A stretch of DNA of 64,000 bases from Paenibacillus phyllosphaerae. Lineage in GTDB: Bacteria > Bacillota > Bacilli > Paenibacillales > Paenibacillaceae. How positions within the stretch are numbered: position 1 is the stretch's first letter; each line of letters begins with the position of its first letter. Positions 1 to 9,488 of the stretch are shown here, in pieces. Below the pieces are notes generated by a model that saw only the letters and a list, made by a program, of their open reading frames with translations, was not told where the DNA came from and made no database searches. Both the position numbers and the translations under genes were made by a program. Location: positions 372,001 through 436,000 of the forward strand of contig NZ_JACHXK010000001.1 in assembly GCF_014192105.1 (NCBI RefSeq). The letters run 5' to 3'.

Positions 1-489
1 TTGCATCACCGCGAGCCGGGAACGCTCGGCGCCGTAGCGACGATCGATTCGATCAGCACGGAGATTATTGCCGACGGGCAACATGTGCATCCGGCCGCGA
101 TCGAGCTGCTGCGCCGCGCGAAGCCGGCTGACAAGCTGATTCTGATCACCGACGCCATCTCGGCAGCGGGTCTGGATGACGGCCCTTACTCCCTGGGCGG
201 CCTCGATGTTAAGGTAGAGGACGGCATCGCCAGACTTCGCGAAGGCGGCAATCTCGCCGGCAGCACGCTGACGATGATCAATGCGTTCCGGTTCATGCTG
301 GAGCATACGAATTTGACCGTTCCGCAGGTGAGCCAGCTTGCCAGCGGCAATCCGGCACGGCTGCTCGGCGTGGAAGAACGGATGGGATCGATCGCGCTCG
401 GTAAGCAAGCCGACCTCGTCTGGACGGATGCTAACTTCGCCATCCGCCGGACTTGGGTGCAAGGCCGCACGGTGTATGAGCAAGCTTAA
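1..489 (+). CDS. nagA: N-acetylglucosamine-6-phosphate deacetylase, C-terminal part
   Basis: NagA removes the acetyl group from N-acetylglucosamine 6-phosphate, giving glucosamine 6-phosphate in amino-sugar catabolism; it is a cytoplasmic amidohydrolase-fold enzyme. Only the last 162 residues lie in the window, so the 5' end is outside and the first codon here is internal. Visible family motifs are HREPG at residues 3-7, the substrate-binding DGQHVHP at 25-31, TDAISAAG with the conserved metal-site aspartate at 50-57, LAGSTLTM at 85-92 and NPARLLG at 117-123 before the terminal beta-sandwich strand. The following genes are convergent, so its operon partners (often nagB) would lie upstream of the window. 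Confidence 0.93.
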   Translation: MHHREPGTLGAVATIDSISTEIIADGQHVHPAAIELLRRAKPADKLILITDAISAAGLDDGPYSLGGLDVKVEDGIARLREGGNLAGSTLTMINAFRFMLEHTNLTVPQVSQLASGNPARLLGVEERMGSIALGKQADLVWTDANFAIRRTWVQGRTVYEQA

Positions 490-518
490 GACAAGACAAT
501 CGCCATATATGTACAAAA

Positions 519-557
519 AAGAACCTTGGAATCGCAACTTGCGAATCCAAGGTTCTT
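519..557 (-). terminator. Rho-independent terminator after the kinase-DeoR operon
   Basis: A 12 bp arm at 519-530 pairs with 546-557. Read on the minus strand the hairpin is followed by a run of six T, placing it just after the DeoR gene. It may also end nagA on the plus strand, although the T-run there is poor. Confidence 0.85.
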
Positions 558-580
558 CGTGCATAAGCCGGAATTCCCTA

Positions 581-1366
581 TTATGAAGTGACATGAACTC
601 TGATGCCATGCGCGGATGCGGCTGCTTCCAGATGATGCGGGAGCGGCTCGTCGGTAATGAAGCCTTGAAGCTCGCTTAAGCCCGCTATCGAGAATAGTGA
701 CGTGCGCCCAACCTTCGTATGGTCGAACATCGCGTAAGTCGCCTGCGAGCGGCGAATCATCGCTTTGGCGATATGCGCCTCCTGCTCCGAGTAGGTCGTA
801 ATGCCGCCGGTTGAGGATACGCCATCGACGCCAAGGAACATCTTGCCGATGTTCAGCTGGCTGATCATACCCTCGCCTAGCGGGCCGCACAGCTCGAAGC
901 TGTTATGGCGCATCATCCCGCCGGTCACGACGACGCCGATCTCGCTGCCCGTCAGCTCCATCGCCACGTTCACCGCATTGGTTACGACGGTGATGCCGCG
1001 GCGCGTCTTCAGCATCTTCGCCAGCAGATAGTTCGTCGTGCCGCCGGACAGACCGACGACATCGCCTTCTTCGATAAGCGCTGCCGCCGCGGCTGCGATC
1101 CGTTCCTTCTCCAAGTAGGATAACCCTTCCTTCTCGGCGAAAGGCAGCTCGCGCACCGCGTTCATCCCGTCATACATAGCCCCGCCAATCGTTCTTATGA
1201 CAGGTTCCGTCTTCTCCATCAGCTCCAGATCCCTGCGTGCCGTAGCCTCGGAGATGCCGAAGCGTTCGACCATCTCTTGAATCGAAATCCGGCCTTGACG
1301 CTTCAGCACATTCATAATCTGCTCCCGCCGGCGCCTGCCTTTGGAAGCTTGTGCGTCTTGCGACAT
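581..1366 (-). CDS. DeoR-family transcriptional regulator
   Basis: A 261-residue DeoR/GlpR-type repressor, the family's usual length. Residues about 15-60 form the winged helix-turn-helix, with RISIQEMVERFGISEATARRD spanning recognition and wing. The effector half is a ribose-5-phosphate-isomerase-like sugar-phosphate sensor carrying SGGTTNYLLAK at 107-117 and FLGVDG at 177-182. Its ATG shares one base with the stop codon of the upstream sugar kinase (TAATG), so the two are translationally coupled. The natural inference is that it senses a phosphorylated sugar made by that kinase and controls the pair. The inducer cannot be told from sequence. Confidence 0.88.
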   Translation of the reverse strand: MSQDAQASKGRRRREQIMNVLKRQGRISIQEMVERFGISEATARRDLELMEKTEPVIRTIGGAMYDGMNAVRELPFAEKEGLSYLEKERIAAAAAALIEEGDVVGLSGGTTNYLLAKMLKTRRGITVVTNAVNVAMELTGSEIGVVVTGGMMRHNSFELCGPLGEGMISQLNIGKMFLGVDGVSSTGGITTYSEQEAHIAKAMIRRSQATYAMFDHTKVGRTSLFSIAGLSELQGFITDEPLPHHLEAAASAHGIRVHVTS

Positions 1367-2325
1367 TAACGTTCCACCCAGCCTTGTCCTTGCAGTCTGA
1401 GTTGGACGGCGCCCCAGTCAGGAAGCGCTTCCCAGTCGCCGCGCATCTGCACGACGAGCGAGCCGTTAATGCTGCCGATCCGTACCGCCTCAACCGGACT
1501 CTTGCCTTGCAGCACCCCGGTAAGGAAGCCTGCGCAGAAGCCGTCTCCGGCGCCGACCGTATCGATCACCTTATCGGCCGGATAGAACGGAACGCTTGTC
1601 TCCTCGCCATTCTCCAGCACGACCGTCGTATCGCCGACCCCTTTAATAATGGTCGTCGCGCTAAGTTCGCTCAGCTTGCTCTTCACGGTATCATAATCAT
1701 CGGTATTATAGAGAAGCCGAAGCTCGTCCCAGCCTGGCAGGAAATAATCCGCTTGCTCCGCCAACGGCAGCACGACCTCGCGCGCCTCTTCGATCGTCCA
1801 CAGCTTAAGCCGCAAATTCGGGTCGAAGCTCACTTTAACGCCCGCTTCCTTGGCCGCCTTAACTGCAGCTAGCACGGTCTGCCGGCAATTCTCGCTAAGG
1901 GCAAGCGTAATGCCCGTCACATGCAGCAGCTTGCAGCCGCGTATGTAATCCAGATCGAGATCGTCCGGGGTCATCTTGCTCGCCGCCGAGTTCTTCCGGT
2001 AGTAATGCACCGCGAGCTTACCCGCGACCGTCTCCCGGAACATGAGCCCGGTCGATTCGCCCGGCACAAGGCGCGCACGGGATACATCAACGCCTTCGCC
2101 GCGAATACGTTTCAGAATCGTGCTGCCGAATGGATCTTCGCCAAGCGCTCCGAACCAGCCGACCGAGCAGCCGAGTCTGGCCGCGCCAATCGCTACATTG
2201 CTTTCTGCGCCGCCGAAGCTCTGCTCCAGCGCCGCCGCTCCTTCCAGGCCGCGATAGTCCGGCGACATGAAGAGCGCCATCGTTTCCCCGAATGTCAGTA
2301 AATCCGGTGACTGCGTCTTTGTCAT
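1366..2325 (-). CDS. PfkB-family sugar kinase, 2-keto-3-deoxygluconate kinase-like
   Basis: A 319-residue ribokinase/PfkB-fold enzyme that phosphorylates a sugar or sugar acid with ATP. Visible signatures are GGAESNVAIGAARLG at 38-52, DPNLRLKLW at 168-176 and the second PfkB signature DTVGAGDGF at 255-263, whose D261 is the expected catalytic base. The overall pattern, including FGETMALF near the start, is most like KdgK (2-dehydro-3-deoxygluconokinase), but no KDG aldolase is adjacent, so the substrate is inferred. It is coupled to the downstream DeoR gene through a TAATG overlap. A GGGGAG motif lies about 6 bases before the ATG. Confidence 0.82.
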   Translation of the reverse strand: MTKTQSPDLLTFGETMALFMSPDYRGLEGAAALEQSFGGAESNVAIGAARLGCSVGWFGALGEDPFGSTILKRIRGEGVDVSRARLVPGESTGLMFRETVAGKLAVHYYRKNSAASKMTPDDLDLDYIRGCKLLHVTGITLALSENCRQTVLAAVKAAKEAGVKVSFDPNLRLKLWTIEEAREVVLPLAEQADYFLPGWDELRLLYNTDDYDTVKSKLSELSATTIIKGVGDTTVVLENGEETSVPFYPADKVIDTVGAGDGFCAGFLTGVLQGKSPVEAVRIGSINGSLVVQMRGDWEALPDWGAVQLRLQGQGWVER

Positions 2326-2352
2326 CCTACTCTCCCCTATAGCACAGCATGA

Positions 2353-2784
2353 TTAAACATCTTTTAAGATCGGAAACTTCATGAAGTAAATAATAACCAG
2401 ATAGATAATGAGCACGATGATGCTCAGCACGCGCGCTTTGGCAATATGTCCGGAAGCGCTGGTGCCGGATTTAATCTCAATGGCAATCCGCTTCAGCGGC
2501 TTCGTCACGATCCCGCCAAGCGCCGCGATTGCCAGGAACAACAGCGTCACGATGATCATCCAGATGACGGCGTACTCGCCTTGCGACATCAGGTAGCCGC
2601 CCGTGAGCAGCTGAAGCACAAGGAAATATTGCGCGATCCGGTTAGCCGAGGCAAGGCCTTCTGCCAATCCCGCTTGGCCCTCGCCCGCAAGCTTCGATGC
2701 ACGTCCGACAAGAACCGGCATCACGAGATAAAATCCCATGCCAGCCGCACCGATTACATGCAGTAACAGCATAATTTCAAACAT
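2353..2784 (-). CDS. Small four-helix membrane protein of unknown function
   Basis: A 143-residue protein with about four predicted membrane segments: residues 3-25, about 50-70, 73-93 and 115-137. The first helix begins LLHVIGAAGMG, with a histidine buried near its start, a feature seen in small heme-associated membrane proteins. One histidine is not enough to assign that role. An AGGAGG site lies 7 bases before the ATG, so it is very likely translated. It sits between recQ and the kinase-DeoR pair in the same direction, 27 bp from the kinase start. I do not recognise a named family. Confidence 0.75.
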   Translation of the reverse strand: MFEIMLLLHVIGAAGMGFYLVMPVLVGRASKLAGEGQAGLAEGLASANRIAQYFLVLQLLTGGYLMSQGEYAVIWMIIVTLLFLAIAALGGIVTKPLKRIAIEIKSGTSASGHIAKARVLSIIVLIIYLVIIYFMKFPILKDV

Positions 2785-2857
2785 TGCATTTCCTCCTGAA
2801 CGATAGTCTGACAGTCCTCATCATTATACTCGAACAGGCCTGTAAATTCAAAGAAAG

Positions 2858-5116
2858 TCACGATTTTTCAGGGCTCAGACGGTGCTTGGCAATGACCGCT
2901 TTGATCGCGAAATAATCGACGTCTTCCGGCAGCGATTCCTTGATGGGCTTCAGCTTCTCCGGACCGATCTCCTGGACCGCGGCAACGATTAACGACTCGT
3001 GTTCTTCCGGAATGTAACGGCTCCACTCGATTGCCTCGCCTTCCTCCGCGCAGCGAATCAGATGGTTCTCGACCGTCATCGCGCTCATCCCCCGCAGACT
3101 AGCGGCCTCTGCGATCGAGTGCCCCATACCCAGCAGCGTCAATGTTAGCAAATGGCTGGACAACCCGGCACGATTCTCCAGCACCTCAGCCGTCTGCTCG
3201 TCCGCTTCAACCGCCGGCGCCCTGTCAGCGATAACCGCTGTCCGCTGCCCAGATGCCTTGGCTGTAGACGCTGCAGTCGTTTCGTTCCCATGCTCTGCAG
3301 GCGACGCTAGGCGAGAACCGTTCCCGGACTGTTCGCCTTCCCGATAGCGACGAACAACCTCCAGCACCTCCAGACCGTACTTGCGGACCTTCGCTTCGCC
3401 GACGCCTTTGACGCCGAGCAGCTCCTCGCTGTTCCTCGGCTCTCGATCCGCGATCTCCCGCAGCGTCGCATCGAAGAAGAGCATGAATGGCGGCACATGT
3501 TCCTTGGCGGCCGTAATCCGCCTCCACTCCCGGAGCGCCTCGAATAGGGCGGCATTCTCCGACGTTTGCGCGGAAGTCCGGCGTTTGGCGGCGGTATTGC
3601 GCTTGCGGAATACCTGCTTGCTGCCCTCGAGTACCGGCAATGCTTCCTGCGCCAGCGAGACCGTCGGATATTCGCCGTCGCCGATCCGCATATAGCCTTC
3701 GGCGACCAGCCAGTACAGCCAATCGCTGATGTCTTTCTCCACCCAGCTGCGGAACAGCCCGTAGGTGGAAAGCCGATCCAGTCCCGTCTCCAAAAGACGC
3801 TTGTCTCTCGAGCCCTTCAACACTTTGGCGGCCATCGTAACCCCGAAGCGTCCCTTCATCCGGCCGACGCAAGAGAGCGCCTTACGTGCCTCGTCGGTCA
3901 TATCGACCTTCTCGCTCTGATCCAGGCAGTTGCTGCATTTGCCGCAAGGCGGCACATCCGCTTCGCCGAAGTAACTGACGATAAACTGCAGCAAGCAGCG
4001 GTCTGTCCGGCTGAAATGCATCATCGTATACAGCTTGTTCAACTGAATGGAGCGCCGTTCCGGGTCCTCCGTGCTGCGTTCAATAAGGAACCGCTGCACC
4101 TGAACGTCCTGCGGCTCGAAGAGCAGCACGCATTCGCTCTCCTCGCCGTCGCGGCCTGCCCGTCCTGCTTCTTGATAGTACGACTCCACGTCGCTTGGCA
4201 TCTGCCAATGAATGACGAACCGGACGTTCGGCTTGTCGATGCCCATCCCGAAGGCATTGGTCGCCACCATAATCCGCGATTCGTCGAAACGGAACTTCTC
4301 TTGCGCCGATGCCCGCTCTTCGTCCGATAGACCGCCGTGATACTTCTCCGCCAAGAGTCCCTGACGTTGCAGATCTTCGCACACTTCCTCGACTTCCTTG
4401 CGGGTGGCCGCATATACAATGCCTGACTGATCGGTTCGCTGCTTCATGAAATCGCGCAGAAACTTCTTCTTGTCCGTACCCGTCACCACGGAGAGTGACA
4501 GGTTCGTCCGCGCAAAGCCCGTTACATGGACATTCGGCTCCCTCAAGCCCAGCATATGGGCAATATCGCGAGCCACCTCAGGGGTGGCCGTCGCCGTAAA
4601 CGCCGCCACCGGCGGCCTTGTCGTAAGTCTGCCGACCCAATGCGCGAGCTGGCGGTAGCTGGGCCGGAAATCATGGCCCCATTGCGAGACGCAGTGTGCT
4701 TCATCGATCGCGATAAGCGGAATGTGCATCTGATTCGCGAGCGACTCGAACATGGCGCCATCCAGCCGCTCCGGCGCGACATAGAGCAGCTTGTACGTGC
4801 CTAGCGCCGTCTGGCGGACAACCTCCCGATACGCGGCCGCGTCAAGCGAGCTGTTCAGATAGGCCGCCGGAACGCCTAAGCGCGTCAATGCGTCGACCTG
4901 ATCCTTCATCAGCGAGATTAACGGCGATACGACAATTGTCGTTCCCGGGAGCAGCATCGCCGGCAGTTGGTAGCAGATCGACTTCCCGCCTCCGGTTGGC
5001 AGAATGGCAAGCGTGTCGTCTCCGCCCAAGATACCGCTAATAATTTCACGTTGCCCTTTACGGAAGTCATCATATCCATAAACCTGCTTCAGCAGGCGCT
5101 GTGCCTCATCTGTCAA
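2858..5116 (-). CDS. recQ: ATP-dependent DNA helicase RecQ
   Basis: A 3'-5' superfamily 2 helicase acting in recombinational repair and stalled-fork processing. The 752 residues show Walker A PTGGGKS at 40-46, the DEAH box at 138-141 followed by the aromatic-rich loop SQWGHDFRPSY, helicase motif VI QEAGRAGRDG near 315-324, and the RecQ-Ct zinc site C374, C391, C394 and C397. An HRDC domain covers roughly 510-590. After a low-complexity stretch comes a C-terminal helix-turn-helix module at about 650-745, typical of Bacillus-type RecQ. The start is TTG, preceded by AGGAGG at 10 bases. The nearest upstream gene, mdh, is separated by a terminator, so recQ probably has its own promoter. Confidence 0.95.
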   Translation of the reverse strand: MTDEAQRLLKQVYGYDDFRKGQREIISGILGGDDTLAILPTGGGKSICYQLPAMLLPGTTIVVSPLISLMKDQVDALTRLGVPAAYLNSSLDAAAYREVVRQTALGTYKLLYVAPERLDGAMFESLANQMHIPLIAIDEAHCVSQWGHDFRPSYRQLAHWVGRLTTRPPVAAFTATATPEVARDIAHMLGLREPNVHVTGFARTNLSLSVVTGTDKKKFLRDFMKQRTDQSGIVYAATRKEVEEVCEDLQRQGLLAEKYHGGLSDEERASAQEKFRFDESRIMVATNAFGMGIDKPNVRFVIHWQMPSDVESYYQEAGRAGRDGEESECVLLFEPQDVQVQRFLIERSTEDPERRSIQLNKLYTMMHFSRTDRCLLQFIVSYFGEADVPPCGKCSNCLDQSEKVDMTDEARKALSCVGRMKGRFGVTMAAKVLKGSRDKRLLETGLDRLSTYGLFRSWVEKDISDWLYWLVAEGYMRIGDGEYPTVSLAQEALPVLEGSKQVFRKRNTAAKRRTSAQTSENAALFEALREWRRITAAKEHVPPFMLFFDATLREIADREPRNSEELLGVKGVGEAKVRKYGLEVLEVVRRYREGEQSGNGSRLASPAEHGNETTAASTAKASGQRTAVIADRAPAVEADEQTAEVLENRAGLSSHLLTLTLLGMGHSIAEAASLRGMSAMTVENHLIRCAEEGEAIEWSRYIPEEHESLIVAAVQEIGPEKLKPIKESLPEDVDYFAIKAVIAKHRLSPEKS

Positions 5117-5147
5117 CGGTCGTTCCCCTCCTTATACGCAAAAATGA

Positions 5148-5175
5148 GACCCTGACGATTCGTCCTGTCAGGGTC
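5148..5175 (-). terminator. Terminator after mdh
   Basis: A nine-base arm (GACCCTGAC) at 5148-5156 pairs with 5167-5175. On the minus strand it is followed by TCATTTTTG. It lies between the mdh stop and the recQ start. Confidence 0.85.
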
Positions 5176-5215
5176 CCATGTACCTCATGTGTAACGTTTA
5201 TTATACGCCTAACGG

Positions 5216-6157
5216 TTAACCCGTGACAACCTGAATCACGCTGCGAACGGAATTCGCCGACTTCTCCAGCGCAGCCTTCTCGTCTTCCGTCAGCTCAAGC
5301 TCGAATATTTTCTCGATGCCGTCGCCGCCCAAGATGACCGGTACGCCCATGAACAAGTTGTCGTAGCCGTATTCGCCTTGCAGCAGCGCAATGACGGGCA
5401 GTATGCGTTTCTTGTCCTTCAGTATGGCTTCGGTCATCTGGACAAGCGAGGCTGCCGGCGCATAGTAGGCTGAGCCGTTGCCGAGCAAGTTCACGATCTC
5501 GCCGCCGCCCACGCGGGTCCGCTGCACGATCGCTTCGATCCGGTCTGCCGGAATGAGCTTCTCGATCGGAATGCCGCCTACGTTCGAGTAACGGACAAGC
5601 GGCACCATGTCGTCGCCATGGCCGCCAAGCACGAATCCGCGCACGTCTTCGACGGACACGTTCAGCTCTTGCGCGATGAAGGTACAGTAACGGGCGGTAT
5701 CGAGGACGCCGGATTGGCCGATGACGCGGTTCTTCGGGAACCCGAGCGCGTTATAGGCCACATACGTCATCGCATCAACCGGATTGGAGAGGAGGATGAC
5801 ATAAGCGTTCGGACTTGTTGCCTTGATGTTCTCACAGACCGATTTTACAATGCCGGCATTCGTGTTCACGAGGTCATCGCGGCTCATGCCCGGCTTGCGG
5901 GCAATGCCTGCCGTAATGATGACCACATCGGAATTCTGCGTGTCTGCATAGTCGGACGTGCCAGTAATTCTCGCGTCGATGCCTTGTACAGGCGTCGACT
6001 CCAGCATATCGAGCGCTTTGCCTTTGGTCGGGTTCTCCAGCTGTGGGATGTCTACCAATACAACGTCACCGAGTTCTTTCTGTGCAAGCATCAAAGCTGT
6101 TGTCGCGCCCGTGAAACCAGCGCCGACAACCGTAATCTTGTTCCGTTTAATCGCCAT
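5216..6157 (-). CDS. mdh: Malate dehydrogenase
   Basis: NAD-dependent oxidation of malate to oxaloacetate in the TCA cycle; a cytoplasmic LDH-like MDH. From the ATG at 6157 it has 313 residues. GAGFTG at 12-17 is the dinucleotide-binding loop, D36 is the expected NAD-selecting acid, R87, R93 and R156 are expected substrate arginines, and D153 with H180 form the proton-relay pair. A GTG nine bases upstream would add three residues but leaves only 3 bases after AGGAGG; the ATG leaves 12. Neither is ideal, and I prefer the ATG because it matches family N-termini. The order citZ-icd-mdh is the Bacillus arrangement, but here mdh and icd are 400 bp apart with a tandem repeat between them. Confidence 0.96.
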   Translation of the reverse strand: MAIKRNKITVVGAGFTGATTALMLAQKELGDVVLVDIPQLENPTKGKALDMLESTPVQGIDARITGTSDYADTQNSDVVIITAGIARKPGMSRDDLVNTNAGIVKSVCENIKATSPNAYVILLSNPVDAMTYVAYNALGFPKNRVIGQSGVLDTARYCTFIAQELNVSVEDVRGFVLGGHGDDMVPLVRYSNVGGIPIEKLIPADRIEAIVQRTRVGGGEIVNLLGNGSAYYAPAASLVQMTEAILKDKKRILPVIALLQGEYGYDNLFMGVPVILGGDGIEKIFELELTEDEKAALEKSANSVRSVIQVVTG

Positions 6158-6204
6158 GTCTATCACTTACCTCCTCTTTGAACTGGTCGAAAAAAGGCGC
6201 ATTA

Positions 6205-6406
6205 CAAGGTGAAACGGCTATCGCCCTTTCATGGCACAAGCGCGTTTCATTCCGGAGAAATACAAGGTGATTTATAAGCGTGTAACTTATAAATGCTTGT
6301 ATTTCAAGGTGAAACGGCTATCGCCGTCTTTCATGGCACAAGCGCGTTTCATTCCGGAGTAATACAAGATGATTTATAAGCGTGCAACTTATAAATGCTT
6401 GTATTA
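6205..6406. repeat. 100 bp hairpin repeat, two tandem copies
   Basis: Two nearly identical units start at 6205 and 6305, exactly 100 bases apart. Each begins CAAGGTGAAACGGCTATCGC and contains GCGCGTTTCATTCCGGAG. Each ends in a two-step hairpin: an outer AATACAAG/CTTGTATT arm and an inner perfect ATTTATAAG/CTTATAAAT arm. The GGTGAAACG and CGTTTCATTCC segments also face each other as an imperfect inverted repeat. A third copy lies at 13198-13300. The units have no convincing open frame and sit just upstream of mdh. Confidence 0.9.
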
Positions 6407-6572
6407 TAAAGGATGCCCGCCTAACCGGACCTTTTCCTCTATCGGCGAATAGATTGCCTCTTGTCTAACGTACTCCTATTATTCCCCAATATCGAGAAAT
6501 TAAGGTCATGAGTACAGCAGCAGGCAAAGCCGACGTTGGGGTCGCATGAATTAGGCGGGCAACGTTCATATA
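6407..6572. other. Non-coding spacer with a 10 bp inverted repeat, between icd and the tandem repeat
   Basis: Beyond the repeat units the icd-mdh gap has no supported gene. GCCCGCCTAA at 6415-6424 is perfectly inverted as TTAGGCGGGC at 6551-6560, with CCCCAA and TTGGGG nested inside. No T-run follows, so I do not call it a terminator. It could be a weak RNA structure in the icd 3' region or coincidence. Confidence 0.45.
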
Positions 6573-7865
6573 TTACAGGTTGTTAATGATTTGGTCTGCG
6601 AATTCGGAGCACTTCACTTCAGTTGCGCCTTCCATCAGACGTGCGAAGTCGTAAGTAACCGTTTTGTTGTTGATCGAAGTTTCCATGCCTTTGTAGATCA
6701 GGTCAGCCGCTTCCTGCCAGCCCAGGTGCTCAAGGAGCATGACGCCGGAGAGGATAACCGAACCTGGGTTAACAACGTCTTTGTCCGCATACTTAGGCGC
6801 TGTGCCGTGAGTAGCTTCGAAGATTGCATGGCCAGTTAGGTAGTTGATGTTCGCGCCTGGTGCGATACCGATACCGCCAACTTGCGCTGCAAGCGCGTCG
6901 GACAGGTAGTCGCCATTCAGGTTCAATGTAGCGATAACGTCAAAGTCAGTCGGACGAGTCAGAACTTGCTGCAGCGCGATATCCGCAATTGCGTCCTTCA
7001 CGATGAGTTTGCCAGCTGCTTCTGCATCCTTCTGCGCTTGATTAGCTGCGTCAACGCCTTGCTCTTCTTTAATGCGGTCGTATTGGCCCCATGTGAAAGT
7101 TTGCTCAGCGAACTCTTGCTCAGCTACTTCGTAGCCCCAGTTCTTGAACGCGCCTTCCGTGAATTTCATGATGTTGCCTTTGTGCACGAGCGTAACGGAC
7201 TTGCGGCCGTGTTTGATCGCGTATTCGATCGCTGCGCGAGCCAGACGCTTCGAACCTTCAGCGGATACTGGCTTGATGCCGATACCGGAAGTTTCAGGGA
7301 AGCGGATTTTGTTCGCGCCCATCTCGTTCTGGAGGAACTCGATTACTTTCTTCACTTCTGCGGAACCTTCTTGATACTCGATACCTGCATAGATATCTTC
7401 TGTGTTCTCGCGGAAGATAACCATGTTCACGAGTTCAGGGCGTTTAACCGGGGAAGGCACGCCGTCGAAGTAACGAACAGGACGCAGGCACACGTACAGG
7501 TCAAGCTCTTGGCGAAGCGCAACGTTCAGGGAACGGATACCGCCGCCGATTGGCGTCGTCAGTGGACCTTTGATCGCAACGATGTACTCGCGGATCGCTT
7601 CGAGCGTATCGTTAGGCAGCCATTCGTTGTATGTATTGAATGCTTTCTCGCCGGCAAACACTTCGTACCAAGCGATTTTCTTCTCGCCGTTATATGCTTT
7701 CTCTACAGCAGCGTCCAGTACGCGCTTGGAGGCTTTCCAGATATCGCGGCCTGTACCGTCGCCTTCGATGAATGGAATGATCGGGTTGTTCGGTACTTGC
7801 AGGATACCATTGTCAATCGTGATTTTCTCGCCTTCAGTCGGAAGTGCAAATTTCTCGAGTTTCAT
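6573..7865 (-). CDS. icd: NADP-dependent isocitrate dehydrogenase
   Basis: Converts isocitrate to 2-oxoglutarate and CO2 in the TCA cycle. The 430 residues match the bacterial homodimeric NADP enzyme. [13 protein letters not shown] near 107-119 is the isocitrate-binding loop, with S112 equivalent to the serine that the E. coli kinase phosphorylates. [17 protein letters not shown] carries the metal-ligand aspartates, and [19 protein letters not shown] is the NADP-binding region. The ATG is preceded by AAGGAGG at 10 bases. It lies downstream of citZ in the same direction, with about 200 bp between them. Confidence 0.97.
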   Translation of the reverse strand: MKLEKFALPTEGEKITIDNGILQVPNNPIIPFIEGDGTGRDIWKASKRVLDAAVEKAYNGEKKIAWYEVFAGEKAFNTYNEWLPNDTLEAIREYIVAIKGPLTTPIGGGIRSLNVALRQELDLYVCLRPVRYFDGVPSPVKRPELVNMVIFRENTEDIYAGIEYQEGSAEVKKVIEFLQNEMGANKIRFPETSGIGIKPVSAEGSKRLARAAIEYAIKHGRKSVTLVHKGNIMKFTEGAFKNWGYEVAEQEFAEQTFTWGQYDRIKEEQGVDAANQAQKDAEAAGKLIVKDAIADIALQQVLTRPTDFDVIATLNLNGDYLSDALAAQVGGIGIAPGANINYLTGHAIFEATHGTAPKYADKDVVNPGSVILSGVMLLEHLGWQEAADLIYKGMETSINNKTVTYDFARLMEGATEVKCSEFADQIINNL

Positions 7866-8073
7866 GGATGGAATTCCTCCTTCAATATAGTAAAGATAAC
7901 TGCTTCGACAACATTCCTTATCGTAACATGACGGGAGGGCTGTTGCACAGCTTGTTCAACCTGCGCGCCAGTCCCTCCTGCTCATCCAAAGCGGTATGTA
8001 AGTGAAAGCGGTACATTCATAAGCGCCGGGAGTTCCGCATGTCCTCAGGCCGCCTGTATTGTACCTCTCTCGA

Positions 8074-9189
8074 TTATTTCCGCTCAGCGATCGGTGTTAC
8101 TTTCTGATTCACAGGGCCTGTATATTCAGCGCGTGGACGGATGAGACGGTTGTTCTCATACTGCTCCAGGATATGCGCCGTCCAACCGGACAGGCGGCTG
8201 ATCGCGAAGATCGGCGTGAACAGATCGCGTTCAATGCCAAGCGTCGTATAGACGGATGCCGAGTAGAAGTCGACATTCGGCTTCAAGCCCTTCTGGCCTG
8301 TTACCATCTCTTCGATCTTAACGGACATTTCGTACAGTTCCATGTTGCCCGTCAGTTTGCCCAGCTCGCGGGACATCTTCTGCAGATGCTTCGCGCGTGG
8401 GTCGCCGTTCTTGTATACACGGTGTCCGAAGCCCATAATTTTTTCTTTGTTCGCCAGTTTCTCGTTGATGACGGATTCCACCTTAGCGGAGGAGCCGATC
8501 TCTTCCAGCATAACCATAACCGCTTCGTTGGCACCGCCATGGAGAGGGCCTTTGAGCGCGCCGATCGCGGAAGTAACGCCCGAATAGATATCCGACAGCG
8601 TAGCAACCGTAACGCGGGCCGCGAAGGTAGAAGCGTTCAGCTCATGGTCGGCATGGAGAACAAGCGCTTGATCCAGCGCTTTGACCGCAACTTGATCCGG
8701 TTCTTGGCCAGTCAGCATGTATAGGAAATTATAAGCGACCGATACGCCGGCCTTAGGAGCAACCGGCTCTTGGCCCTTGCGAATACGCGAGAATGCCGCG
8801 ATGATTGTCGGCAGCTGAGCTTGCAGCTTGATCGCCTTACGCAGGTTCGCCTCAGGGGACATATCCTGAGCTTCCGCGTCATACAGCGCAAGAGCAGAGA
8901 CAGCCGAACGCAGTGCAGCCATGGAATTTGTATCTTTCGGATAAAGTTTGATCTGTTCGATAACTTGAGCCGGTACTGGCGCGTATTCGCCCAGCTGCTT
9001 CACCAGGCCATCCAGTTCGGACTGCGTAGGCAGCTTGCCGTACCATAGCAAATAAGCAGCTTCTTCGAATGAAGCGTTTTCGGCTAGATCATCGATATTG
9101 ATTCCGCGATACGTCAGCACGCCGTCGACAATGGAGCTGATCGAGGATGTTGTGGCAACGATGCCTTCAAGACCTTTAGTTGCTGTCAT
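8074..9189 (-). CDS. citZ: Citrate synthase
   Basis: Condenses acetyl-CoA with oxaloacetate, the entry step of the TCA cycle. At 371 residues it is the short Gram-positive/archaeal type. The catalytic residues are visible: H217 in KGPLHGGAN, H256 in GFGHRVYKNGDPR and D307 in PNVDFYSAS, with the conserved HADHELNASTFAAR segment around 179-192. A GGAGAGAG site precedes the ATG. It is the first gene of the citZ-icd-mdh series and is divergent from ppx across a 299 bp control region. Confidence 0.96.
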   Translation of the reverse strand: MTATKGLEGIVATTSSISSIVDGVLTYRGINIDDLAENASFEEAAYLLWYGKLPTQSELDGLVKQLGEYAPVPAQVIEQIKLYPKDTNSMAALRSAVSALALYDAEAQDMSPEANLRKAIKLQAQLPTIIAAFSRIRKGQEPVAPKAGVSVAYNFLYMLTGQEPDQVAVKALDQALVLHADHELNASTFAARVTVATLSDIYSGVTSAIGALKGPLHGGANEAVMVMLEEIGSSAKVESVINEKLANKEKIMGFGHRVYKNGDPRAKHLQKMSRELGKLTGNMELYEMSVKIEEMVTGQKGLKPNVDFYSASVYTTLGIERDLFTPIFAISRLSGWTAHILEQYENNRLIRPRAEYTGPVNQKVTPIAERK

Positions 9190-9488
9190 ATTTCTCTCTC
9201 CTTTAATTCAGGTATCCTTACGGCAACAAAGTAACAATAAATGGGATTCGAATCCGTATCGTCTTATCAATCATATCGGATTTTGACAACGAAGTGAACA
9301 AAAACGGACATAGAAATGATTTATCGCCTTTATCAAAGTTTTTTTCTGCCAATCCTCAACAGAAAAATCTTTCCCAATTTCGTACCATTATACCCATTCT
9401 TTTTCGGCGCTTTTTGTAAAGGTACTTCTGGTGGTAAAATGGTCGATATAGAGTTTGTCCCCATTAAAAAGCTTCTGGAGGATCAGCA
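9190..9488. promoter_or_regulatory. Divergent citZ/ppx control region with a 12 bp palindrome
   Basis: This AT-richer intergenic stretch must hold the promoters of both divergent genes. GGATTCGAATCC at 9244-9255 is a perfect 12 bp palindrome about 55 bp upstream of citZ and could be an operator. On the citZ strand, TTGTCA followed 17 bases later by TAAGAC is a weak promoter candidate whose -10 is poor. I could not find a clear CcpC-type ATAA-N7-TTAT dyad. Confidence 0.35.

Noticed and set aside
8000-8016. Possible catabolite-repression (cre) site TGAAAGCGGTACA between icd and citZ
   Set aside because: The last conserved C/W position is wrong and the site is downstream of citZ, away from a promoter.
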